Assembly: GCF_000230835.1 (NCBI RefSeq)
Contig: NZ_CM001240.1
Location: 5,777,279 to 5,841,278, forward strand
Length of the DNA stretch: 64,000 nt
DNA from: Clostridium sp. DL-VIII
Lineage (GTDB): Bacteria > Bacillota > Clostridia > Clostridiales > Clostridiaceae
Reading direction: 5' to 3'
A program made the translations under genes and the position numbers. The notes beneath the pieces are model-generated. The model was not told the origin of the DNA, made no database searches, and saw only the letters and a list, made by a program, of their open reading frames with translations. Shown piece by piece: positions 37,721 to 46,538 of this stretch (within the stretch, counting starts at the first letter, position 1; each line of letters opens with the position of its first letter).

Positions 37721-39312
37721 CGCAAAACGTAACACCAACAATTTAAGAAATTAATAGTAAATTCCTTTTGAAACGAATTATAATAAAAGTAACAATCATG
37801 CATATCCTAATTTTATTTTAAGGAGGCATATGATTATGGTTAATACTTTTGTAAAAAGACTAGATACTTCATATAAATTAATTTTTTCTGAAGAAATGAA
37901 GACTATTAGTAGAGGAAATAATCCTAATATTTTTCAAAGAAAAAGACTTATGCCATTATCTGATATATTATTATATTCTTTGAATAAACAAGGATTAAAT
38001 ACTGATTTTGAATTAAGAAAATATTTTATATTTCAAAAAGGTCTAAATGAAGTAAATATAACAAAAGAAGCTTACTTAAAGCAAAGAAGAAAGTTAAATC
38101 CAGAAATGTTTAAAGTTTTAAACGCTTATTATATTTCAAACTTTTATAACTGTTGCAAAAATGAAGTAAAGAAATTTAAAGGATATCTAATTTTTTGCAA
38201 TTGATGGTACTGATTTTGAAATTCCGAATACTAAAATTAATAGCGATTACTTTGGAAGAAGTGCTAATGGGAGAACGCAAAATACAGCACGAGCTACTGC
38301 ATCAGGTATGCATTATTTAGAAAATGATTTTTTTGTTGATATTTCAATTAAACCTTATAAAACAAGTTAAATTGAAATGGCAAAAGAAAATATTTTAAAG
38401 TTAAAACAAATTATTGATTATAAAAAAATACTAGTTATGTTAGATCGTAATTACCCATCTATAGAACTCTTTGATTTCTTAGAAAATAATAATATTAAAT
38501 TTGTTGTTAGAATCAAAAAAACTGATTATAAACAAGAACAATTTTTCTTTAGTAATGATGATGACTTAGTAAATTAAAAAGAAAATATCCAGAGTTTTGT
38601 TCTAGAATAAAACCTAAAAAAGCATTACATTAAGAATGGTTAAGGTAAAAATTAGTGATAAAACATATGAAGTGTTATTGACAAATTTGTTATAAGAAGA
38701 ATTTAATACTAACGATATTTCGCAATTATATGGAAGAATATAGGGCATTGAAATATCTTATAATACTTTGAAAAATAAAATTAAAATAGAATCATTTGCA
38801 GGATTTCTCCCTAGTTTTGTTTATCAAGATTTTTTTGCACAAATGTTCATATATAATATTTTGCAATATGCATTACATTTAGTTAATTCTAAGCTAAAAG
38901 AAATACTTTATAAAAAACAAGTGATGCATAATAAGAATTATAAAAATAATAAGAATATAAATAAAAATAATTCAATAGGACTTTTAAAAGAAAAGTTAAT
39001 AAAAATAATGATGACAGTAAATGATACAATACGGGGTAATGAATATATAAAACTAATTGCAGAGATGTTAAAATACATTTCTGAAGTCGTCCTGAAAAAC
39101 CTTCAAACGTAATGATTAAGAATCTATCAAATAAGTATAGTCTTAATTTGAAATCAAGTTTTTAAATATTATAAATTTAAATATTAAGCAAAGAAAAAAT
39201 TTTGATTCTTTTCTTTGCTTAATAGAGTAGTGCAAATTTTCTAACAATATAAATTATTGTTAGAGTTAATAAAAAAAATTACAATTATGCTAAGTTGTTG
39301 GTGTTACGCTTA
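37721..39312 (+). mobile_element. IS4-family-like insertion sequence, degenerate
   Basis: Inverted ends: GCAAAACGTAACACCAACAA at the left and, inverted, GCTAAGCGTAACACCAACAA at the right, 1592 bases apart. The transposase gene between them is broken in several places. Confidence 0.75.
37830..39112 (+). pseudogene. IS4-like transposase, several frameshifts and stops
   Basis: The first 124 codons encode an N-terminal domain (DTSYKLIFSEEMKTIS, NEVNITKEAYLKQRRKL). A one-base slip at about 38195 precedes FAIDGTDFEIPNTK, which carries the first DDE Asp. A TAA follows YKTS, then VMLDRNYPSIELFDFL has the second Asp region. After that there are repeated stops, and the last 114 codons encode the tail (SFAGFLPSFVYQDFFAQ). 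The strong AAGGAGG site before the start shows it was once expressed. It is dead. Confidence 0.8.
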
Positions 39313-39348
39313 GCAGATGGTTTTTTCACGCTAAAGCACATAATAAAA

Positions 39349-39387
39349 ATACTCGAATTATAATCATTCTATGTTATAATCCGAGTA
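39349..39387 (-). terminator. Hairpin downstream of the prkA fragment
   Basis: On the minus strand ATACTCGGATTATAA pairs with TTATAATTCGAGTAT (one mismatch), followed by TTTTTATT. It can end transcripts from the truncated prkA gene. Confidence 0.6.
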
Positions 39388-39430
39388 TCCCTCATTTATA
39401 TAATTGTATAATTAGTACCTAAATAGTAAA

Positions 39431-40105
39431 TTAAGAAGTATCTTGATTATTAGGATCAACTGGTGGTACTACTCCTACTCCCTTTCGTGACCTAATAGAA
39501 AATTCTGTTCTTTCAACTGGAAAGTCTTCATATACACCATTGAGTTCATGGGTAAGTTTATATTTGCATATAGGGCATAAATCCCCTTCAATTTGTACTC
39601 CAAGCATTTCTTGAAATTTTGGTCTCAAATGCTTTGGAAGAAGATGAAGGGGTTCTTCATGCATTGGACAGCCTTTTAATGAATATACTGATTCACACTC
39701 TTCTAATGCAGACTTTAAGCTTTCAACTATTGAAGACTTACCAGCACCAACTGGTCCTACAAGATATAAAACTTGTCTTGACTCTTCCCCTTTCATTGCT
39801 GCAGATTTAAAGTAACTAACTAATTTCATTATAACTTTATCAATACCATAAAAATCATCCTTAAAAAATCCATATTTTCTTATTAAATCATTTCCGTAGA
39901 TTTTTCGAATTTTAGGATTTTCATCAGCTTTTAATTCTTCTACTCCCTTGCTTACAATCATGTCATAAATCCTTTTATGAGCAAGTTTAACTACTTCTGG
40001 ATTTTCTTTAACAATATCTAAATAATCGAGAAAACTTCCTTCAAACTTTTGGGTGCTATACTTTTCTCTATCTGTTTCTATAAATTCTTTAAAGTTCATA
40101 CTCAT
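39431..40105 (-). pseudogene. prkA: PrkA serine protein kinase, truncated to the N-terminal third
   Basis: 224 residues from a start with a GGAGGAGG site (MSMNFKEFIETDREKYS). They hold the N-terminal part of the PrkA AAA domain with the P-loop GPVGAGKSS and the Cys-rich segment LCPICKYKLTHEL. The sequence ends abruptly after VPPVDPNNQDTS with a TAA. Intact PrkA is about 640 residues, so most of the ATPase domain and the whole kinase-like domain are missing. The rest is not in this window. PrkA affects sporulation in Bacillus, so its loss beside a Spo0E-like gene is notable. An intact copy may exist elsewhere. Confidence 0.85.
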
Positions 40106-40420
40106 AAACACTCCTCCTCCTTTATACCTAAAATATATTCACTTAATCGGAGTCATTATGACTACTTTTTTTAAATACTTCCTTTTTATTGCATCAAATA
40201 TATATGTATAATAATAATAACTATAGAATATTCTTACATCTACAGCATCTATTTCATTGAGCACTTTATTTGTATTATAATTTTATTTCAAGCATTGCAT
40301 GCAAATGTTAATTTTTTGTCGTATAGTCTATGTACACGATAGATGACTACTAAAAACAAACCAATTATTATTTCTTATTTATTACCTTAAATATTATATA
40401 AGAAACTTATTAAACGCAAA

Positions 40421-40447
40421 AAGTCCTATGCACACTGCATAGGACTA
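40421..40447 (-). terminator. Intrinsic terminator of the 45-residue gene
   Basis: AGTCCTATGCA pairs with TGCATAGGACT; on the minus strand it is followed by TTTTTGCG. It lies about 50 bases after the stop of the small gene. Confidence 0.7.
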
Positions 40448-40496
40448 TACAAAAAATGATTTTATTAATAATAAGTTTACTTATACCATTATCATT

Positions 40497-40634
40497 TTAA
40501 TCAAAAGTTTTTGGAATGAATTCAGAATCTTTAGCCTTAGGTTCCCCAAAAACTGCTTTTACACTTTCAGCTTGTGGATTATGATTTAATGTTTTATGCT
40601 TATTTGTATGTTTTCTTTTCATACCATTATCCAT
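40497..40634 (-). CDS. Small conserved clostridial protein (45 residues)
   Basis: MDNGMKRKHTNKHKTLNHNP, then QAESVKAVFGEPKAKDSEFI and a short tail. An AGGAGTG site lies upstream and a strong terminator downstream, so this is a real single-gene unit. The HNPQAESVKAVFGEP core resembles short clostridial proteins annotated as the CPC_1213 family; I hold that name at low confidence. It is basic at the N-terminus, has no membrane segment, and its function is unknown. Confidence 0.6.
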   Translation of the reverse strand: MDNGMKRKHTNKHKTLNHNPQAESVKAVFGEPKAKDSEFIPKTFD

Positions 40635-40791
40635 TTATATCACACTCCTAATCCTATAAATCTTAATATGAACTTATATACTATCTATAAATAACCATAT
40701 TTATAGCTTCTTTATGTTGACTTTATCAGCTATCTAAATAATAGTATGTACTTTTAATATTATTTTATACGAAATAATACTCTTCTAAAAT

Positions 40792-41217
40792 TTAATCTTC
40801 TATTATTTTTTTTATTTCATCTATTGGAGCTTTTATTGTAAAAATAATATCTTCATCAATTTTTAATTTGCTTTCATTTTCATTTATCTTTATTTGATTA
40901 ATAGTTAAATTATTGGAACGAAGTTCCTTATATCTTGTGCTTGATATATTTACACTAAATTTTTTATCCTTACTTCCAGTGATTTTTACAATTGTTCCGT
41001 TTTCATTAAGTTCGTTTTTAATATTTATGTCTATAATATTATCTTTTCCTCCGCAGCCAGCCTTTATATCACCAGGAACTTTTAATATGCTTGTTTCACC
41101 AGTAATTGTCATCCATCCACCGCTCAAATTAAGTTTAATCAATACAGTTAATTTATATCTTTCTTCTAATTTTTTTAAAGCTTTACCTAATTCATACACA
41201 TTTAATTCTAATTCCAT
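40792..41217 (-). CDS. Protein of unknown function (141 residues)
   Basis: Starts MELELNVYELGKALKKLEER with an AGGAGG site. The protein is soluble, with alternating hydrophobic patterns suggesting a beta-rich fold (LSGGWMTITGETSILKVPGD, GTIVKITGSKDKKFSVNISS). There is no signal peptide and no catalytic motif. It appears to be a single-gene unit between two small genes of the same strand. I do not recognise the family. Confidence 0.7.
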   Translation of the reverse strand: MELELNVYELGKALKKLEERYKLTVLIKLNLSGGWMTITGETSILKVPGDIKAGCGGKDNIIDINIKNELNENGTIVKITGSKDKKFSVNISSTRYKELRSNNLTINQIKINENESKLKIDEDIIFTIKAPIDEIKKIIED

Positions 41218-41439
41218 CTTAACCTCCTAATTTAGCATATATTTCATTTTATCATAAATAGATTTACATATAATCAATATATTGCACAATATTCATACAC
41301 TCATTAATTTATCATAGCGAATTTAAATAATAAAATCATTAATTTTAATTATCAATACTAAAAATATTAATAATATTAAATTTAAATATATATTAAAAGG
41401 ACATATCAAATATTTTTTTGATATATCCTCTTCTATTTT

Positions 41440-41586
41440 TTATAAGTGATCTTTTTCCTTATGTGGAGGTGCACCTATTTTTTTACCATCAATAATTCCA
41501 AGATCAGAATTGCCTTTTGGATCCATTTTTCTTCTTTCTGCATTGGATTTAGGTCTATCTTTCATTCTATTTTTGTTATTATCCAT
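41440..41586 (-). CDS. Small hydrophilic protein (48 residues)
   Basis: MDNNKNRMKDRPKSNAERRK followed by MDPKGNSDLGIIDGKKIGAP and PHKEKDHL. A GAGGTGATG site precedes the ATG. It is very polar and basic. The layout is similar to the 45-residue gene at 40497 (same strand, single unit, opening MDN). No function is known to me. Confidence 0.55.
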   Translation of the reverse strand: MDNNKNRMKDRPKSNAERRKMDPKGNSDLGIIDGKKIGAPPHKEKDHL

Positions 41587-41675
41587 TTGCATCACCTCAT
41601 TCATTAGGTTATACATTTCATCTTATTTTATACTTATGTTCCTTATTATTTTTACGAAAATACGTTTAATTAGTT

Positions 41676-41838
41676 TTAGGCACATGAAAATAAATAACAA
41701 GTCCAAAGTTGACATGGATTTTTCATCAGGCAAGAAAGCAAATTGCCCTCATAATTGGCCTATTAGGTCAATTTGCTGCCGTAGGATGATGGAAAATAGG
41801 CTGGCAAATGGACTTGTTATTTATTTGATTGTGCCTTA
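41676..41838. repeat. Hairpin repeat family, copy E (long form)
   Basis: About 163 bases with ends AGGCACATGAAAATAAATAA and TTTGATTGTGCCT. Inner stems are TTTTCATC with GATGGAAAA (one bulge) and AGCAAATTG with CAATTTGCT. It shares the central CTCATA, GGCCTATTAG and CAAGAAAGCAAAT-type blocks with copy A, but the paired arms differ in both strands together. It lies upstream of the merR gene, far from the dextran locus that holds the other copies. Confidence 0.8.
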
Positions 41839-41912
41839 TACCTTATTCTTCTGAAGTTAATACAAAATTGCTTTTTACATAACCTTCAATTTGAATTTAC
41901 AATTCGTAACTA

Positions 41913-41928
41913 TTAGAGTATACTCTAA
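41913..41928. promoter_or_regulatory. Palindromic MerR-type operator
   Basis: TTAGAGTATACTCTAA is a perfect 16-base palindrome 38 bases before the merR start, placed like the operators of the AdhR/YcgE branch of MerR regulators, which lie in the spacer of their own promoter. Autoregulation is the likely use. Confidence 0.6.
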
Positions 41929-41965
41929 CATATAAAATATAAAATGAAAGAAAGGAATATAAATC

Positions 41966-42358
41966 ATGGGATACAGTATTGCTGAAGTTTCTGAAAAGAC
42001 TCATCTAACACCACACACACTTAGATATTATGAAAAAGAAGGCTTATTACCTTTTGTAGAACGTAGTGATTCAGGTAACAGAAATTTTAAAGAAGAAGAC
42101 TTAGAAATGTTAGAACTTATTTGCTGCCTAAAAAATACAGGAATGCCATTAAAGAAAATTAAAGACTATATTCAATTATGCATCCAAGGTAATAGTACTG
42201 TTGAAATTCGTAGAGAGATATTTCTAAAACATAGAGAAGACGTCTTAAATCAAATGGCTGAATTACAGAAAAATCTTGATAAAATTAACTGTAAAATTGA
42301 TCATTATGATTCTGTTTACAATAAATACAGACAAGTCATCCAAAGAGCAGCTAAGTAA
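41966..42358 (+). CDS. MerR-family transcriptional regulator
   Basis: 130 residues with the winged helix at the N-terminus (YSIAEVSEKTHLTPHTLRYY), then the EKEGLLPF turn and an antiparallel coiled coil toward the C-terminus. It has no metal-binding Cys cluster; a lone Cys pair lies in ICCLKNTG and another Cys in QLCIQGN. This matches the AdhR/YcgE-like branch that responds to aldehydes or electrophiles. The usual partner oxidoreductase gene is not adjacent. A GAAAGGA site precedes the ATG, and a long hairpin follows the stop. Confidence 0.9.
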   Translation: MGYSIAEVSEKTHLTPHTLRYYEKEGLLPFVERSDSGNRNFKEEDLEMLELICCLKNTGMPLKKIKDYIQLCIQGNSTVEIRREIFLKHREDVLNQMAELQKNLDKINCKIDHYDSVYNKYRQVIQRAAK

Positions 42359-42392
42359 AATTTTTTTCACCTTTAAAAATAAAAAAATATAT

Positions 42393-42450
42393 TGAAGCAT
42401 ATTATATTGTGTTATTTTTCAAAGAATATAATATAATATAATATGCTTCA
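42393..42450. terminator. Terminator shared by merR and the efflux operon
   Basis: TGAAGCATATTATATT pairs with an AATATAATATGCTTCA arm. It lies between the convergent merR and emrB-like genes, with A/T runs on both sides, so it can work in both directions. Confidence 0.7.
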
Positions 42451-42464
42451 GTAAAAATCCCCCA

Positions 42465-44009
42465 CTAAAATGTGGCTTCTATTTTTTCTTTTGGTTTACT
42501 TCTCATAAATACAACTAATAGCAATGCAATTCCAGTTGCAACAGTTGCTCCTGAAATAGCATAATCTATCCCATCAACATAAGCCTGCCTATAAATAAAT
42601 TGAATAATTGTATATATTGTTGTGCTATTTGCATCAACTTGTGAATATGCGTTTTGAGTATATAAGCCTATAATTTGATTAATAACTCCACTTGCTGCTA
42701 TGTTGAATGGTGTTATCTGCTCTGACAATCTTTCATAATTCAAATCACATCTGCTCTGTATCATGGTTGTCATAATTGTCACCCCTAAAGCTCCTGCAAT
42801 CTGCTTAATCGTATTGTTTAGAGAAGATGCTTGTCCTGCAAGTTTAAGCTCAACAGCATTTAAACCAAATGTTGTTACAGGCATGAAGGAAAGTCCTATT
42901 CCTATACTGCGTGCTGTCATTATTGTCTCTATATAAAGCTTACTCGTATCTACATCTATAAATGCCAGCTTATATGAAGTAACCATTAGCAATGCTACTC
43001 CAATAATACATGGAATTTTCGCACCAATTTTATCAAAGAGCTTGCCACTGATAGGCATCATAAGTGCTTGTCCAAGGGCAGATGGCAATAAAATTATACC
43101 TGTCTCCATAGCCGTATATCCTCTTATGTTTTCTAAAAATACCGGCATAACATACATTCCTCCCATCAATGCAAACATTAATATACTTTGGATTATTTGA
43201 CTTATTCCAAAATCAAAATTTTTTAAAACACGTAATTCCATTAATGGGTTTTCATTACCTAATTCATTTATTATAAATAGTATTGCACAAAAAGTTCCAA
43301 CCACTATTAAAATCGGATTTTTTATATCTTCCCAATCTATATTCGCCCCCTCACCTAGAACATATAATATACTAACCATAGCTATAGTAGAAGTTATAAA
43401 TCCAATATAATCAAACTTTTTAAATATATTTTTTCCAGTATCTTTTAATAAAATCAATGCCATAAATGTTCCTATTATGCCTATTGGAACATTTATATAA
43501 AATATTATTCTCCAATCAAGCTTCTCAATGATATATCCTCCAAGGGTTGGTCCTATTGCTGGGGCTGATAATGCCGCTATTCCCCATACTCCTATTGCAG
43601 TTCCTCTCTCCTTAGCTGGAATCGCCTGCATCATCATCGTCATACTCACAGGCATTATCATACCTCCTCCTAAAGCCTGTATAATTCGAAATACTATCAT
43701 AGCTCCATTGCTCCAAGAGAGACCACATAAGAATGATCCCATAGTGAAAGTTGCAATAGCAAATACAAATGATTTCTTTGTTCCAAAAATTTCACTAATA
43801 TATCCAGTAACCGGCACTACAGCACCTAAAGTAAGTGTGTAGGCTGTTAATATCCATTTAACATCCTCTAATGATGCACCGAATACTGACATTATTTTAG
43901 GAATTGCTATATTAACAATACTAGTATCTAATGAAGCCATAAAAGAGCCTATTATTAACACAGTTATCATGGACCATTTATTAGAAGTGTCTTTTGTTTT
44001 CTCCTCCAT
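42465..44009 (-). CDS. EmrB/QacA-family MFS drug efflux transporter
   Basis: A 514-residue proton-coupled exporter of the DHA2 group with about 14 transmembrane helices. The signatures are LDTSIVNIAIP in helix 1, the GGYIIEKLDWRIIFYINVPIG motif C/loop region and the PVTGYISEIFG loop. The start is set at MEEKTKDTSNK with GGAGG upstream; the alternative start overlaps the preceding stop codon. It works with the membrane-fusion proteins encoded directly upstream. Substrates are unknown, probably hydrophobic toxic compounds. Confidence 0.93.
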   Translation of the reverse strand: MEEKTKDTSNKWSMITVLIIGSFMASLDTSIVNIAIPKIMSVFGASLEDVKWILTAYTLTLGAVVPVTGYISEIFGTKKSFVFAIATFTMGSFLCGLSWSNGAMIVFRIIQALGGGMIMPVSMTMMMQAIPAKERGTAIGVWGIAALSAPAIGPTLGGYIIEKLDWRIIFYINVPIGIIGTFMALILLKDTGKNIFKKFDYIGFITSTIAMVSILYVLGEGANIDWEDIKNPILIVVGTFCAILFIINELGNENPLMELRVLKNFDFGISQIIQSILMFALMGGMYVMPVFLENIRGYTAMETGIILLPSALGQALMMPISGKLFDKIGAKIPCIIGVALLMVTSYKLAFIDVDTSKLYIETIMTARSIGIGLSFMPVTTFGLNAVELKLAGQASSLNNTIKQIAGALGVTIMTTMIQSRCDLNYERLSEQITPFNIAASGVINQIIGLYTQNAYSQVDANSTTIYTIIQFIYRQAYVDGIDYAISGATVATGIALLLVVFMRSKPKEKIEATF

Positions 44010-44023
44010 AATATTGCCCTCCA

Positions 44024-44677
44024 TTATCTTATATGAATTTTAATAACTGCATTAGTACCCGGCAGCAACTCATTATCAGCTTTATCAATTTCAATCTTGA
44101 CTGGAATTTTTTGAACTACTTTTGTAAATGTGCCACTGGCTGACGATGGAAGAATTGAGAATGTAGAGTTTGCCGCTTCCCCTACATAATTTACTTTTCC
44201 TTTAAATAATTTTCCTTCAATTTGATCTATTGAAATATCTACAGGTTGTCCTTCTTTTATTCTTCCTAATTTAGTTTCCTCTATATTTGCAGTAATATAT
44301 AACTTTTGTGGATCAACAATCATTGCAATAGATTGTCCTGCTGCTTCAATCTCCCCTATATTTCCAACCTTTTTAATGATAATGCCACTAATTGGTGCTC
44401 TTATTATGGATTGATCTACGCTTGAGTCTGGAAGGCTTCCCATTTCTTGTCTGCCTAAAATTTGATCTTGCAATACCCTATCTCCCTCCTCTATATTGAA
44501 TTCAAGAAGTTTTCCTGAAATCTGTGGACTCACCTTAATAATATCTCCTGTAACTCTTGCATCGTCTGTTGTAACAAAATAAGCATTGTTATACCAATAA
44601 TAATATCCTATACCTATAAGTGTTAGCAGCATAACTGCAAATACAGCAATCATTAATATCTTACGCTTTCTATTCAT
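44024..44677 (-). CDS. EmrA-like HlyD-family adaptor
   Basis: A 217-residue membrane-anchored adaptor: one N-terminal helix (ILMIAVFAVMLLTLIGIGYY), then a biotinyl-lipoyl-like barrel (TGDIIKVSPQISGKLLEFN, APISGIIIKKVGNIGEI) and a beta-barrel ending PGTNAVIKIHI. It is shorter than E. coli EmrA (about 390) because the coiled-coil hairpin is nearly absent. It ends about 14 bases before the transporter gene. It probably couples the transporter to the wall space. Confidence 0.9.
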   Translation of the reverse strand: MNRKRKILMIAVFAVMLLTLIGIGYYYWYNNAYFVTTDDARVTGDIIKVSPQISGKLLEFNIEEGDRVLQDQILGRQEMGSLPDSSVDQSIIRAPISGIIIKKVGNIGEIEAAGQSIAMIVDPQKLYITANIEETKLGRIKEGQPVDISIDQIEGKLFKGKVNYVGEAANSTFSILPSSASGTFTKVVQKIPVKIEIDKADNELLPGTNAVIKIHIR

Positions 44678-44691
44678 CTAATTTTCACCTC

Positions 44692-45678
44692 CTATTCTTC
44701 TATTCCTACTTCAGCAAACATTCCTGGCTTTAAAAGTGGATTTTTCTCTTTAAATAAGACTTTTACCAAAACACTTTTATTTTTAGAATCTATTACTGGA
44801 TCTATCACTGATATTTCTCCATCAAATTCTTTGTCTGGTACTTCTGAAATTTTAATCTTGACTTCCTGATTAACAGATATTTTATTAATATCTGTTGAAG
44901 GTACATATGAATTTACTATGATGGTATCTAAATTAACAATTGATAATAATATAGTTCCAGCTGTAGCTAATTCCCCTTCATTAATATTCTTAGCAGTAAT
45001 AACTCCAGATATAGGAGACTTGATTACTCCATTTTCTAATTGAACTTGTGCTGTATTTAAAGCTGCTTGTGCACTTTTTACTTGTGATTCTGCAATTGCT
45101 ATACTTTCAGATGTTTCACCTTTATTTAACATATCTAAAGCTGCTTGTGCTGATTTATACGTAGCTTCTGCTGTTACTAAAGCTGTTTCACTTTGCTCAA
45201 GTGCTGACTTAGACATTCCTTTTGCATCGAAAATAACTTTATTTCTTTCATTAGTAGTTTTAACATTCTCATAATTTGCTTTAGCACTTTCAACCGCTGC
45301 CTCAGCTTCTTCTATTTGCTCGGGCCTTGACCCACTTTTAACCTTATTTAAATTTGCTTGAGCTACCTCTACTGCTGCCTGGGCCTGCTGAGCTTCAGCT
45401 TCCATATCCTTAGAATCCAAAGTAATTATTGAATCACCTTCACTTACTGCATCACCAACATCAACATTCATACTCGAAACTCTTGCATTAATTTTGGATG
45501 TTATGGCTGCACTTTCATCTGCTTCAACTTTACCTGACATAAAATAATTTATCTTCTGATCTGGAATAATAGCGGTTTCATCAATAGTTGTATTGTTATT
45601 TTTATTATTACTACATCCACTTATATTTGAAGTAACTAATAACATCAAAACCATTATCCATAAAATACATTTTTTCAT
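44692..45678 (-). CDS. HlyD/RND-type adaptor lipoprotein
   Basis: A 328-residue lipoprotein with signal and lipobox near residue 22 (LVTSNISGCSN). A lipoyl half-motif (SSMNVDVGDAVSEGDSIITL) is followed by a long Ala/Glu/Gln-rich coiled-coil hairpin (about 90-215), the second lipoyl half (SPISGVITAKNINEGELA) and a beta-barrel. It is the first gene of the efflux operon, 14 bases before the EmrA-like gene. Two adaptors for one MFS pump is unusual; the long-hairpin and short forms may work together. Confidence 0.9.
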   Translation of the reverse strand: MKKCILWIMVLMLLVTSNISGCSNNKNNNTTIDETAIIPDQKINYFMSGKVEADESAAITSKINARVSSMNVDVGDAVSEGDSIITLDSKDMEAEAQQAQAAVEVAQANLNKVKSGSRPEQIEEAEAAVESAKANYENVKTTNERNKVIFDAKGMSKSALEQSETALVTAEATYKSAQAALDMLNKGETSESIAIAESQVKSAQAALNTAQVQLENGVIKSPISGVITAKNINEGELATAGTILLSIVNLDTIIVNSYVPSTDINKISVNQEVKIKISEVPDKEFDGEISVIDPVIDSKNKSVLVKVLFKEKNPLLKPGMFAEVGIEE

Positions 45679-45759
45679 ATTATTTTGCTCCTTTAATTAT
45701 TATTAATCCTTCCTACAAGCTATATATTAATCGGCTTGTACTTTCCTTTCAATAATTAA

Positions 45760-45774
45760 TGATAATGGTTATCA
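45760..45774. promoter_or_regulatory. Dyad between the efflux operon and tetR (Fur-box-like or TetR operator)
   Basis: TGATAATGGTTATCA, with A and T extending it on each side, lies 82 bases before the adaptor start. It differs at one base from the 7-1-7 Fur box TGATAATNATTATCA. The divergent tetR gene also makes it a candidate TetR operator. The sequence alone does not decide. Confidence 0.5.
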
Positions 45775-45962
45775 TATCTTAACTTACATTTATTTATTAT
45801 TTTGTTTGATAACTTATACATTTTAAAATATTGATTGTAAAAAATTTAATAAGATAGGCTATAAATTACTATTACTCCTCTATTCATTAGCTTTTTCCAA
45901 AATAAAGTTGTATAGTATAATTAGTATTAATTACCATTCAGTGCGAAATTCGAGGTGATCAT

Positions 45963-46538
45963 ATGTCAAATAAGCTTGATTTACGTGTATTAAAGACGCG
46001 AAAAAATATAAAAACATCGTTTGTTAACTTATTACTAGTTAAAGATTTTAAGGATATTACAATTCAAAATATCATAGATGAAGCATTGATAGGACGATCA
46101 ACTTTTTATGATCATTATTACGATAAATACGATTTACTTACGCAATTGGTAGAAGAGACACTAGATGATTTTAGAATATTTATTAATAGTAGATTCATTT
46201 TAAAATCTCATGAAGATTTTATCTACTTTTTTTCAAACTTGATAGAATATTATTCAAAGCAGCGAAATGCATTCTTAGCATTATTAAAAGTCCATACTGA
46301 GTCTGTTGATTTATATAGAAGTTTGTTTAACATATTAAAGGACGGTTGTTCCTCATACTTTGATAATATAAACATTGAACTTAAATCTAAAATTCCCAAA
46401 GAATTCTTTTGCCGTATGTATGCTTCAACTGCTATTACTTCAATTCAATGGTATATAGAGAATGATGAAAAATATACTCCTGAATATCTAATGGAATCAT
46501 TCGATACATTGAAAACATTGGTTTCCAGCTTACTTTAA
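45963..46538 (+). CDS. TetR/AcrR-family regulator
   Basis: 191 residues. The N-terminal helix-turn-helix is at about 25-60 (DFKDITIQNIIDEALIGRST with FYDHYYDKYDLL). The all-helical C-terminal ligand domain resembles the TetR_C group of small Firmicute regulators. A GAGGTGATC site precedes the ATG. Its gene is divergent from the efflux operon across 284 bases, so it most likely represses that operon and itself. Confidence 0.92.
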   Translation: MSNKLDLRVLKTRKNIKTSFVNLLLVKDFKDITIQNIIDEALIGRSTFYDHYYDKYDLLTQLVEETLDDFRIFINSRFILKSHEDFIYFFSNLIEYYSKQRNAFLALLKVHTESVDLYRSLFNILKDGCSSYFDNINIELKSKIPKEFFCRMYASTAITSIQWYIENDEKYTPEYLMESFDTLKTLVSSLL

